Positions 33,807 to 41,354 of a DNA stretch of 64,000 nucleotides are shown here, piece by piece. The stretch is from positions 62,001 through 126,000 of the forward strand of contig NZ_VMOA01000011.1 of assembly GCF_020662345.1 (NCBI RefSeq), given 5' to 3'. Every line of letters starts with the position of its first letter. Position 1 is the stretch's first letter. This DNA comes from Methylobacterium sp. W2. Lineage in GTDB: Bacteria; Pseudomonadota; Alphaproteobacteria; Rhizobiales; Beijerinckiaceae. The notes beneath the pieces are model-generated. The model saw only the letters and a list, made by a program, of their open reading frames with translations. It searched no databases and had not been told where the DNA came from. The position numbers and the translations under genes were made by a program.

Positions 33807-34406
33807 TCACATCGACGGGACAGTCCCGTTGCGGCCGACGATGAGGATCACGGCGGTGGGCTTGCCGTCGGCGCCCTTCTTGGTAAAGGCCACGACCTTC
33901 GCGCCATCGACGACGATGGTCTTGTCGCCCGGATCGACCAGGGTCACCGGCACGTCGTCCGGCACGTTCACCTTCTTCTCACCGCCCTGATACTTGACGA
34001 GGAGGGTCCGCCCCTCGGTGCCGGAGATGGTGCCGATGGCGCCGTTGGTCATGGTGGAGTTGGAGCCGAGATCCCACGGGTAATGCCCGTCCGCCGTGCC
34101 GCGCAGGGACGAGGCGAAGACGGTGACCTGAAGCGCCTTCTGCGATCCGTCCGGCTGCGGGATGGCCGCGGTGCCGATGTAGCTATCGGGCTTGATGTCG
34201 GTGAGCTTGCCGGTGGAGGCCGCCAGCACCTTCACGTCGGAGGCGAGGCTCACCGTCAGCGCCTCGCCCACGCGCGGCTTGATCGTCACGGCCGTGCCGT
34301 CGACCTTCTCGATGGTGCCGCGATAGCGCGTGATGTCGTCGGCCTGGGCAGCGGTCGCCGTCACGGCGAGGGTCAGGGTGAGCGTCGTCAGGAAGGATTT
34401 CAGCAT
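33807..34406 (-). CDS. Secreted beta-rich protein, paralogue 2 (DUF5666-like)
   Basis: A 199-residue exported protein with a signal peptide (MLKSFLTTLTLTLAVTATAAQA). The mature part has repeated short beta units (RYRGTIEKVDGTAVTIKPRV; SYIGTAAIPQPDGSQKALQV; DGHYPWDLGSNSTMTNGAIG; DVPVTLVDPGDK) resembling DUF5666-type OB-like repeats. It is a tandem paralogue of the next gene upstream, sharing SYxGTAAxPQxDG, GHYPWDL, TMTNGA and GxNGTVPxM. Function unknown; periplasmic location is inferred. It is 110 bases downstream of its paralogue on the same strand. Confidence 0.75.
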   Translation of the reverse strand: MLKSFLTTLTLTLAVTATAAQADDITRYRGTIEKVDGTAVTIKPRVGEALTVSLASDVKVLAASTGKLTDIKPDSYIGTAAIPQPDGSQKALQVTVFASSLRGTADGHYPWDLGSNSTMTNGAIGTISGTEGRTLLVKYQGGEKKVNVPDDVPVTLVDPGDKTIVVDGAKVVAFTKKGADGKPTAVILIVGRNGTVPSM

Positions 34407-34516
34407 GGCGGTTCCTCGATGGTTCGGCGTCGTCGTCGGGGCGGATTTAGGAGATCCGGCCTCGGTGCCGGGGCTGCGCCGCCGCCCCGGAATGGCGTGC
34501 TCGGAAGGACCGCCGC

Positions 34517-35122
34517 CTACATCGGCGGGACGGTGCCGTTCTCGCCAACGATCATCCGGTCGGCGACCATCGTGCCAGCGGCATCCGTCTTGGTGATCGC
34601 CACCACCCGGGCGCCGACCTTGATGGCGGATTTGTCGGACGGGTTGAGGGAGACGATCGGCACGTCTTCGGGGACCGTGATGGTCTTCTCGCCGCCCTTG
34701 TAGGTCACGGTGATCGTGCGGCCGGTGGTGCCCGAGAGGGCGCCCACGGCACCGTTCGTCATCGTGTTCTCCTTCTCGAGATCCCACGGATAATGGCCAT
34801 CGCCGGTGCCACGCATGCTCGGGGCGAAGACCGCGACTTCCAGGGCCTTGAGGGTGCCATCGGCCTGGGGCGTCGCGGCGGTGCCGACGTAGCTGTCGGG
34901 CTTGATGTCGCCGATCTCGGCCTTGCTGGCGGCGGCGACCCTCATGGCATCGGCGAACTTGACCGAGACGGCCTGACCGGTCCGGGGCTTGATGGTGATG
35001 TGATCGGCCGCGACGGATTCGATCGTACCGCGCACGCGGACCGGCGCGGAATCGGCCAGAACGGTCAGGCCGGCGAACAAGCCGAGGCCGAGAGCGGCGA
35101 CCGTGAGAATCCGTTGTGTCAT
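34517..35122 (-). CDS. Secreted beta-rich protein, paralogue 1 (DUF5666-like)
   Basis: A 201-residue exported protein, closely related to the one downstream (same motifs in the same order, same length), so the two arose by tandem duplication. Signal peptide MTQRILTVAALGLGLFAGLT then VRVRGTIESVAADHITIKPR. The ATG at 35122 has AAGG upstream. A one-mismatch EcfG site (CGAAC-N16-CGTT) lies about 82 bases before the start. The adjacent universal stress protein gene upstream suggests a stress-related role, but this is only context. Confidence 0.75.
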   Translation of the reverse strand: MTQRILTVAALGLGLFAGLTVLADSAPVRVRGTIESVAADHITIKPRTGQAVSVKFADAMRVAAASKAEIGDIKPDSYVGTAATPQADGTLKALEVAVFAPSMRGTGDGHYPWDLEKENTMTNGAVGALSGTTGRTITVTYKGGEKTITVPEDVPIVSLNPSDKSAIKVGARVVAITKTDAAGTMVADRMIVGENGTVPPM

Positions 35123-35203
35123 GGAATGCCTTGCGCTGGAGCGGTCCCTGCTGTCGGGACCCTCGCCGAACGCCTCCGCCTTCACGGCAAGAAGCGCTCG
35201 GAC

Positions 35204-35228
35204 AACGCGCGATGTGGCATCGAGTTCG
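35204..35228 (-). promoter_or_regulatory. Possible EcfG promoter, one mismatch
   Basis: Minus strand CGAAC (35228-35224), 16 bases, CGTT (35207-35204). The first base differs from the GGAAC consensus. It faces the DUF5666-like pair. Weak on its own; mentioned because three better EcfG-type sites occur in the window. Confidence 0.25.
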
Positions 35229-35265
35229 TATGCGCACAAATCAATTGCGCGCTACCGTGGGCCGG

Positions 35266-36126
35266 TCAATGGGCCATCAGCATCGGCATGGTGGCATGGG
35301 CGAGGACGTGGCTGGTGGCGCCTCCGAAGATCATCTGGCGCAGGCGGCTCTGGGTATAGGCGCCCTTGATGAGGAGATCGCAGCCGAATTCCTGCGCCTC
35401 GTTGACGAAGACCTCACCGGGCGTGCGCCGGCCTTCGGTAAAGGCCTTGTGGTCGGCGAAGATGCCTTCGCAGGCGAGCGCTTTGGCCAGATCCTCCGCG
35501 CTCGGCCCCGGCACCATCCCGCCCTCCGCGCTGACGACGCGGATGCGGGAGGCCTTGCGCAGGAAGGGCATGGCGAAGGCCACCGCCCGCGCGGTCTCGC
35601 TCGACCCGTTCCAGGCGATGAGGATGGCCTCGCCGAGGCTCGTCGGAGGGGTGGGGGGCGCCAGCAGGATCGGCCGGCCGCTCTCGAACAGGGCCGTCTC
35701 GAACGTGGTCATGCGCGGTGCGCCGTCGCCGGAGCCGGGACGGCCCACCACGGTGGCGGTGAACAGGCGGGCGTAATGTCCGAGGAACGCGTCGCCCGCC
35801 GGCACGTCCGGGCGCCAGCGGTAGCGGGTTCCGGCGGCGGCCACGAATTCGGGGGTGCACGGTCCCTCGGTGGCGACGGGAATGCCGGCGCCGGCGAGGA
35901 AATCGACGAAGCGCTTGCCGGCGGCCTCGGCCTCCGCCTTGTCGGCTTCCTCGTCGCGCAGCCACGTCATGCCGCCGACCATGTCCACCGGAACGTATTC
36001 GGCGAGCGCCGGGCGCAGGGAGACGCCTTCGATCAGGCTGCCGAAGCGGCGTCCCACCAGGAGCGTTGTCGCGAAGACGGAGGGCAGCGCGTCATGGAGC
36101 GCCACCGGAACGAGCAGGGTCTTCAT
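35266..36126 (-). CDS. Universal stress protein, tandem-domain
   Basis: A 286-residue protein beginning MKTLLVPVALHDALP with two Usp domains; the second ends in the typical DLLIKGAYTQSRLRQMIFGG followed by ATSHVLAHATMPMLMAH. The ATP-binding G-2x-G-9x-GS/T motif is only partly kept (GAYTQSRLRQMIFGGATSH), as in many tandem Usp proteins. Cytoplasmic. Same strand as the DUF5666-like pair with a 143-base gap. Members of this type are often under general stress control; no clear EcfG site was seen directly upstream. Confidence 0.88.
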   Translation of the reverse strand: MKTLLVPVALHDALPSVFATTLLVGRRFGSLIEGVSLRPALAEYVPVDMVGGMTWLRDEEADKAEAEAAGKRFVDFLAGAGIPVATEGPCTPEFVAAAGTRYRWRPDVPAGDAFLGHYARLFTATVVGRPGSGDGAPRMTTFETALFESGRPILLAPPTPPTSLGEAILIAWNGSSETARAVAFAMPFLRKASRIRVVSAEGGMVPGPSAEDLAKALACEGIFADHKAFTEGRRTPGEVFVNEAQEFGCDLLIKGAYTQSRLRQMIFGGATSHVLAHATMPMLMAH

Positions 36127-36375
36127 CGCCGGGAGCCTCCATCCACGCCATTGCCGTCGATGGGCAGGCTAGTGCGGTTTCGCGTTCCGGAAAACTCCGC
36201 CTCGGCGGCAACCCACGCTTTTCTGCGGCACTCGGAAACCGCAACGGGCCTTCGCGACGTCGGCGAGCCGGCGAGGCTAAAACCACAGGTGAAGCTTGGC
36301 TATAGGGTCGTGCCGATCATCGCTATGATCCAGTCGATATCAATAGAATGGCCGGCGTTACGACGACATTCGCCG
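36127..36375. other. Divergent intergenic region
   Basis: Between the leftward Usp gene and the EcfG promoter of the DUF4142 gene. No gene recognised on either strand; it should contain the Usp promoter. Confidence 0.35.
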
Positions 36376-36400
36376 GGAACCCAACGGAGCGACTGTCGTT
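36376..36400 (+). promoter_or_regulatory. Consensus EcfG (general stress) promoter
   Basis: GGAAC at 36376-36380, 16 bases, CGTT at 36397-36400: an exact match to the alphaproteobacterial EcfG consensus. It is 98 bases before the ATG of the DUF4142 gene in the same orientation. Confidence 0.65.
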
Positions 36401-36498
36401 GTCCGGCAAACGTGGCGTTGTTGGATACGCCGATCCGCAGCAATGCGGTCCGGTCCGCCGCTTTTGCGTTTTCAAGATCCTATCCAGAGGTCAGAATC

Positions 36499-37197
36499 AT
36501 GAACAAGTACGTTGCGCTGTCCGCCATTGCCGTCGTCCTGGCGACCCCCGCCGCGGCACAGACCATGACCGGCGATTTCCGCCTGCAGGCGATGCAGGCC
36601 AATGCGTTCGAGGTCCAGTCCGGCCAGATCGCCCTGTCAAAGAGCCGCAACCCGCAGGTGATCCGCTTCGCCCGTGACGCCGTGCGCGACCACCGCGCCG
36701 CGAACGTGGCCCTGGCCGGCGGCGAGCGGACCTACGCCGGCAACGGCGGTCCCGGCGGCCTGATCGGCGCACCCCTGGCGATCGCCGGTGGCGCGGTAGG
36801 CGCGGCCACGGGTGCCGCTACCGGCGTCGTGGCCGGTACGCTGAGCGGCGGCCCTGTCGGCGCCGTCGAAGGGATCGGCAGCGGCGCGAGTCGTGGCGCT
36901 GCCGCCGGCAGCCAGGCTTTCAACGGTGATGTCGACACCACCGCCGGCACCACCATGGTCCCGGTCGATCCGCAGCAGCAGGCTATGCTCTCGGAACTCG
37001 CCGCCGCTCCGGCCGGCCCGCGCTTCGACCGCCTCTACGGTCAGATCCAGGTGCGGTCGCACGAGGCCGCCATTGGAATGTATCAGTCCTATGCCCAGAC
37101 CGGCACGAATCCGGCCCTGCGCGCCCATGCCGAGCAGGCCCTGCCGGTGCTCCAGCAGCACTACCAGATGGCGCAGCGCCTTCCCGGCGCCCGCTAA
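36499..37197 (+). CDS. Secreted DUF4142-like protein
   Basis: A 232-residue exported protein. Signal peptide MNKYVALSAIAVVLATPAAAQ, then the DUF4142 helices (DFRLQAMQANAFEVQSGQIA, KSRNPQVIRFARDAVRDHRA and the C-terminal FDRLYGQIQVRSHEAAIGMY, ALPVLQQHYQMAQ) that form a ferritin-like bundle. Between them a Gly/Ala-rich insert (about 75-135, GAATGAATGVVAGTLSGG) resembles a glycine-zipper membrane segment, not part of a standard DUF4142. Preceded by a consensus EcfG site and followed by a strong terminator, so a monocistronic general-stress gene is likely. Confidence 0.82.
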   Translation: MNKYVALSAIAVVLATPAAAQTMTGDFRLQAMQANAFEVQSGQIALSKSRNPQVIRFARDAVRDHRAANVALAGGERTYAGNGGPGGLIGAPLAIAGGAVGAATGAATGVVAGTLSGGPVGAVEGIGSGASRGAAAGSQAFNGDVDTTAGTTMVPVDPQQQAMLSELAAAPAGPRFDRLYGQIQVRSHEAAIGMYQSYAQTGTNPALRAHAEQALPVLQQHYQMAQRLPGAR

Positions 37198-37253
37198 GGG
37201 GTTGGATTTCGCCGCCGCTTCATGGAGAGGCGGCGGGGCTCATGAATACGATA

Positions 37254-37285
37254 AACGCCGGGCTGATGAAGCCCGGCGTTTTTCT
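37254..37285 (+). terminator. Rho-independent terminator
   Basis: AACGCCGGGCT and AGCCCGGCGTT flank a five-base loop and are followed by TTT(C)TTT. It lies 57 bases after the DUF4142 stop. A second GC hairpin (GCCGCCGC/GGCGGCGG) lies just before it at 37211-37237. Confidence 0.85.
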
Positions 37286-37352
37286 TTGCGCGTCTCTCAT
37301 GGTTCCGGCCGGTGAGCCCCCGCATCCCGTGGAATCAGGGGGCTCGGTCGGT

Positions 37353-38024
37353 TCAGACTTCGCTGCTGTGCATCAGGGAGGCGGGGGTCATCGCCTTTCC
37401 GCCGCCATCGACGGCGGGCTCGAAATCCCCGGTCTCCGGATTGCGCAGGAGAAGCTCGCCATGGGCAATGCCGAAATGCGCGCCGTGGAGCGCCAGGCGG
37501 CCATCGGCGACGCGCTCGCGTACGAACGGGAACGTCATCAGGTTCTCGAGGCTCTGCGCCACGGTGGCGTATTCAAGGCGCGTCAGGTGGTCCGGCCCCT
37601 TCTGCACCTTCAGTTTCTCCTCGGCGCCCTTCACCAGGGAGACCCACTTGCCGATGAAGTCGCTCGTCGAGAGTGGACCCGGCGGGTTGGCGTAAGCCTT
37701 GATGCCGCCGCAGGTGGCGTGGCCCAGAACGACGATGTGCTTTACTTCCAGGGCCTGGACGGCGAACTCGATGGCCGCCGAGGTGCCGTGATACTCGCCG
37801 CCTTCCTCGAACGGAGGCACGAGATTGGCCACGTTGCGGATAATGAAGAGCTCGCCCGGTCCGGTATCGAAGATCACTTCCGGCGAAACGCGGCTGTCAC
37901 AGCAGCCAATCAGCAAGACTTCCGGGCTCTGCCCCTTTGCCAGGGTAGCGTAGCGTTTGGCCTCGTGGGCCAAGCGTCCATCGAGGAACGACCGGTATCC
38001 TGAGGTCAGCTTTTGTGGAAACAT
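37353..38024 (-). CDS. Beta-class carbonic anhydrase
   Basis: A 223-residue cytoplasmic zinc enzyme interconverting CO2 and bicarbonate. Zn ligands are visible: Cys in LLIGCCDSRVSP (CxDxR motif), His and Cys in VVLGHATCGGIKAY. The start at 38024 has AAGGAAGG upstream; an extension to 38084 is rejected. In methylotrophs and other heterotrophs it supplies bicarbonate to carboxylases. It stands alone. Confidence 0.92.
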   Translation of the reverse strand: MFPQKLTSGYRSFLDGRLAHEAKRYATLAKGQSPEVLLIGCCDSRVSPEVIFDTGPGELFIIRNVANLVPPFEEGGEYHGTSAAIEFAVQALEVKHIVVLGHATCGGIKAYANPPGPLSTSDFIGKWVSLVKGAEEKLKVQKGPDHLTRLEYATVAQSLENLMTFPFVRERVADGRLALHGAHFGIAHGELLLRNPETGDFEPAVDGGGKAMTPASLMHSSEV

Positions 38025-38168
38025 GCGTTTTCCTTCCTTGAGCGTTGTTGCTGGGGGTCGCCGTGGCAACCCGGTTCTCGACATTCAGCCTCGATTAGCG
38101 AGACCTGTGCCGTATCTGGTTCCGAGGCCCTATGTGGCCCAGTATCGGACCGGTGGCTCAGTGCGGGT

Positions 38169-38729
38169 TCACACCTGATGCCAAGCCAGGGTGACGGGCG
38201 GCTCGGGCCGCTCGCCCGACGCGATGCGTCTGGCCAGGCGAGCGAGGCCCGCGGGTTCGATCCGCTCGTCGCTGGCGTCCAACTCGTCGAGGGTCCACCA
38301 GCGCGTGCCGAGGACCGTGCTGTCCTCGGTCTCGGCGAGGCGGCTGGTATCGACCTCGTCGCTGGGCAGACGCACGACGAAATAGCGTTCGCGGGCATCA
38401 CGCGGCTTCGGGAACAGAAAGAACGGACCGTCGCAGGCAGCGACTTGCGGTCCGATCTCGGCATCGAAAACCCCGATTTCCTCTCCGAGTTCCCGGAGGC
38501 AGGCTTGCGCGTGGCTTTCGCCGGGCTCCAGCCCGCCACCCGGCATGAACCAGAAGGTCCGTACCTCTGGCCGTGATGGGTCGATGGGGCGTTGCGACTC
38601 GTAGGCGATCAGGAGCAGCCGGTCCTGCGGGTCGAAGACCAGGGCTCGGGCGACGTGGCGCAGGGGAGGCGCGCCGGTGCCTTGGCTGGACTCGCGTTCG
38701 TGGGGCTGGGTCGACGGGGGAAGAATCAT
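38169..38729 (-). CDS. Nudix hydrolase
   Basis: A 186-residue protein with a complete Nudix box: GGGLEPGESHAQACLRELGE followed by EIGV (about residues 64-87, pattern Gx5Ex7REUxEExGU). It hydrolyses a nucleoside diphosphate linked to some other moiety; substrate unknown. Starts nine bases after the stop of the DUF429 gene upstream, so the two are cotranscribed. Confidence 0.88.
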   Translation of the reverse strand: MILPPSTQPHERESSQGTGAPPLRHVARALVFDPQDRLLLIAYESQRPIDPSRPEVRTFWFMPGGGLEPGESHAQACLRELGEEIGVFDAEIGPQVAACDGPFFLFPKPRDARERYFVVRLPSDEVDTSRLAETEDSTVLGTRWWTLDELDASDERIEPAGLARLARRIASGERPEPPVTLAWHQV

Positions 38730-38738
38730 GACGACGGT

Positions 38739-39491
38739 CTAACAGGGAATCGGCCCCTCGCCAGCAGGCGCCCAGATCACCACGGGCAGGCCATGAGGGT
38801 CGCGTCCTGGCGGGTCGGGCATCGGGATGGCGCGTCCGAGGACGATGTCGCGGGCGACGACCAGGGCGGCGAGGGCGTCGAGGTGATCGTCGGCCCCCAC
38901 TCCGGCCGGTCTTCCCGCCTCCACGAGCGTTGCCGGTAGACCGGCCCTTCGCAGGAGCGCGCGGCGCTCTTCCAGACCCTCCCGACGCCCCGGCCCCTTC
39001 TTGGCCGATGCCAGCGGGCTGTCGCCGTTGAGGCGGCGGAACGCCACTTCCGGGTGAACCTCGTGTACCCGGTCGCGCAGGGGCGGCCGCGCGAGGAGCA
39101 GGTCGTCGACCTCGCGGATGTAGCGGGTGATGTTCCAGCACTGGATCGAGGGGGCGAAGGGCGGGACGCTGGCGGCGCGGGAGAGCGCCTTGGCCTCCTC
39201 GTAGCTGCCGGCATGGACCGCCGCCCGTGGCGGCACCGGGAAGACGCTGGACTGCCCGCCTGCGAGATAGGCCCTGGCCGCGCGGTCGGCGACCCGGCCG
39301 CCGCCCTCGACGCGGTCGGGCAGGCCGATCGGCACATCGATCCCGACGCAGACCGGGGCTTCCGGCCCGTCCAGGAGTTCGGAGACGCGGGCAAAGCGAG
39401 CGGCGCGGTATCGGCCGGGATCGTCGAGATCGAGGAGGGCTCCGGCCCAGGCACCGCGGCAGCCGTCGAGTCCTGCGATCCAGCGCGTCAT
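38739..39491 (-). CDS. DUF429 family protein
   Basis: A 250-residue protein of the DUF429 family, predicted RNase H-like fold nuclease/NTPase. N-terminal IAGLDGCRGAWAGALLD and VCVGIDVPIGLPD carry the conserved Asp residues; CWNITRYIREVDDLL, VHEVHPEVAFRRLNG and GADDHLDALAAL contain the further acidic residues. Biological role unknown. Cotranscribed with the Nudix gene (nine-base gap), suggesting a shared nucleotide-related role. Confidence 0.82.
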   Translation of the reverse strand: MTRWIAGLDGCRGAWAGALLDLDDPGRYRAARFARVSELLDGPEAPVCVGIDVPIGLPDRVEGGGRVADRAARAYLAGGQSSVFPVPPRAAVHAGSYEEAKALSRAASVPPFAPSIQCWNITRYIREVDDLLLARPPLRDRVHEVHPEVAFRRLNGDSPLASAKKGPGRREGLEERRALLRRAGLPATLVEAGRPAGVGADDHLDALAALVVARDIVLGRAIPMPDPPGRDPHGLPVVIWAPAGEGPIPC

Positions 39492-39614
39492 GCGAGCCCC
39501 GCGAACCGCGACGGCTCTGGCGGGTTGACGCTGCTCAAGGACGGCCGGCTTCGAGGGCCGTCCCGTCGCACCGGGTAACGCCGCCGCCGGCGGTACGCTT
39601 TATAGGATCGTTCC

Positions 39615-40013
39615 ATGGACATCGCCGTCGACAAGGTCACCGAGATCATCCTCCGGGTCAGGGCGCTCGACGTGAAGGAAGGTGCCACCGACCCCGATTC
39701 AGGCTCCAACCCGATCGATGACGGCTCCACCGACGTGCTCACGTCCGGCACCGACGATGCCACGGAATCGGAGGTCCGCTCGATGATCTCCGGCCTCAAC
39801 GATGACGAGCGCGCCAACCTCCTCGCCCTCCTCTATGTCGGGCGCGGCGACATGGAGTCGGAAGAATGGGGCGAGGCCGTGCGCTTCGCCCGCGAACGCG
39901 AGGCGGTGGGCGAAGGCGCCCTGCACGAGATCATGGCCTCGCCCGATGCGGGCGATCTCCTCGACGAAGGGCTCGCTGCCCTCGGGATCAGCCAGGACAT
40001 CGCCGACGCGTAG
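39615..40013 (+). CDS. DUF3775 domain protein
   Basis: A 132-residue acidic protein. It begins MDIAVDKVTEIILRVRALDV, has an acidic low-complexity loop (DPDSGSNPIDDGSTDVLTSG), then the DUF3775 core MISGLNDDERANLLALLYVG, EEWGEAVRFARE and the C-terminal YLDEGLAALG-like segment (DLLDEGLAALGIS). Function unknown; common in Rhizobiales. Divergent from the DUF429-Nudix pair. Confidence 0.82.
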   Translation: MDIAVDKVTEIILRVRALDVKEGATDPDSGSNPIDDGSTDVLTSGTDDATESEVRSMISGLNDDERANLLALLYVGRGDMESEEWGEAVRFAREREAVGEGALHEIMASPDAGDLLDEGLAALGISQDIADA

Positions 40014-40027
40014 ACTGTGTCTGTACG

Positions 40028-40063
40028 CCGCGCCCTGCCACGGCCGATCCGGGCAGGGCGCGG
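40028..40063 (+). terminator. GC-rich terminator-like hairpin
   Basis: CCGCGCCCTGCC and GGCAGGGCGCGG pair perfectly across a 12-base loop, 15 bases after the DUF3775 stop. No T run follows, so termination may be rho-assisted. Confidence 0.55.
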
Positions 40064-40220
40064 TTGGTGCGGGTCAGTGTGGCTCCGGGGCAACGATCGC
40101 CCGTTTCCGCAGTGATGCCCCAAAATCCACAGCGTTAACCTTTTATTAACCCGACGATTGCCGTTCCAGCGTGGCCGTGAGACGTTCGTTAACAACAGAT
40201 TAACGGGACGAGCGGCGGCC

Positions 40221-40898
40221 ATGCGGATCGCGATTTCGAAGTTCCACAATGCGGTGCACGCCTTCAAGCGCACCATCGGCGGTCTGGGCCTGCTCTCCGG
40301 GTTGGCGGTCGCGTCCCTCGCCACCCTGCCGAACCTTGCCTCCGCTCAGACCCTGGCCTCGCTCCCCAGCGTGGCGAGCACCATCTCCACCACGGGCGCC
40401 GCCCGCCCGATCAGTGCATGGGTCACCTTCTGCGAGACCTATGCCGCCGAATGCGCGGTGACGATCTCGGAGCCCGCCGCGATCAGCCTGACACCCGGTA
40501 TCTGGAACACCATCGTCTCGGTGAACCGCCGCGTGAACAAGTCCATCCGTGCCGTCACCGACATGGAGCAGCTCGGCATGGCCGACCGCTGGGATCTGGC
40601 CGAATCCGGTGCCGGTGATTGCGAGGACTTTCAGCTCTTGAAGCGCAAGCTTCTCGCCGAGGCCGGCCTGCCGCGCCGGGCCATGCGGATGACCGTGGTC
40701 ATCGACGAGAAAGGGGAGGGCCATGCCGTCCTCACCCTGATCACCGACCGGGGCGACCTCATCCTCGACAACAAGACCAACAGCGTGCTGCCCTGGCGCC
40801 AGACCGGCTACACCTTCATCAAGCGCGAGAGCCAGAACGCCATGGCCTGGGTGTCCCTCGGCCGTGCCGCGTCGCCGGTGACCACCGCCAACCGATAG
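40221..40898 (+). CDS. Transglutaminase-like cysteine peptidase (BTLCP)
   Basis: A 225-residue exported protein of the bacterial transglutaminase-like cysteine proteinase family (DUF920). A signal/anchor segment (about 15-43) precedes the domain. Catalytic triad: Cys in ESGAGDCEDFQLLK, His in EGHAVLTLIT and Asp in LILDNKTNSV. Relatives such as LapG cleave surface adhesins in response to c-di-GMP; no LapD-type partner is adjacent, though several GGDEF/EAL genes lie in the window. The ATG at 40221 begins the signal sequence; an extension to 40158 is rejected. Confidence 0.85.
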   Translation: MRIAISKFHNAVHAFKRTIGGLGLLSGLAVASLATLPNLASAQTLASLPSVASTISTTGAARPISAWVTFCETYAAECAVTISEPAAISLTPGIWNTIVSVNRRVNKSIRAVTDMEQLGMADRWDLAESGAGDCEDFQLLKRKLLAEAGLPRRAMRMTVVIDEKGEGHAVLTLITDRGDLILDNKTNSVLPWRQTGYTFIKRESQNAMAWVSLGRAASPVTTANR

Positions 40899-41002
40899 GA
40901 GCGGGATGCGCCGTCCCGGAGGGAGATTGCATCAAAGGCAATACATTAGCGACTTGTTAAGCGCGTGTGGGTGAGGGTTGCCGGGTTCGGGAATCCCTCG
41001 CC

Positions 41003-41347
41003 ATGACGAAGCTGAGCCGCTTGCCCGCAGCCTTGCTGCTGGCTGCCATCGTGTCCCCGTGCTGCACGGCCCCCGCCTCGGCCCGGGATTCCGACGTCGG
41101 TGCCCTGCATGCGTCGTGGCGCGGATGCCTGCATCGGAATTTTGGCCTGCAGGCACTCGTGACGAGCCGGACACTGGCCGTCGAGTCGGCCGTGAAATCC
41201 TGCCGGGCCAGCGAAGCGGCCTATCTTGCCGCCCTGTCGACGTCCCCCCTGGTGGATGACGAGGACGTGTCCCGGGTCCGTCCGGCCCTGATCCAGCGCG
41301 CCAAGGGCTGGCTTCTCCAGCAGGCCAGCGTGACGCGCCCGCTCTGA
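41003..41347 (+). CDS. Small secreted cysteine-containing protein
   Basis: A 114-residue protein with a signal peptide (MTKLSRLPAALLLAAIVSPC) and a short helical domain with two cysteines (SWRGCLHRNF and AVKSCRASEAAYL), likely disulfide-linked in the periplasm. Family not recognised. Converges with the GAF-PAS-GGDEF-EAL gene, with eight bases between stops. Confidence 0.65.
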   Translation: MTKLSRLPAALLLAAIVSPCCTAPASARDSDVGALHASWRGCLHRNFGLQALVTSRTLAVESAVKSCRASEAAYLAALSTSPLVDDEDVSRVRPALIQRAKGWLLQQASVTRPL

Positions 41348-41354
41348 CGGCTCG

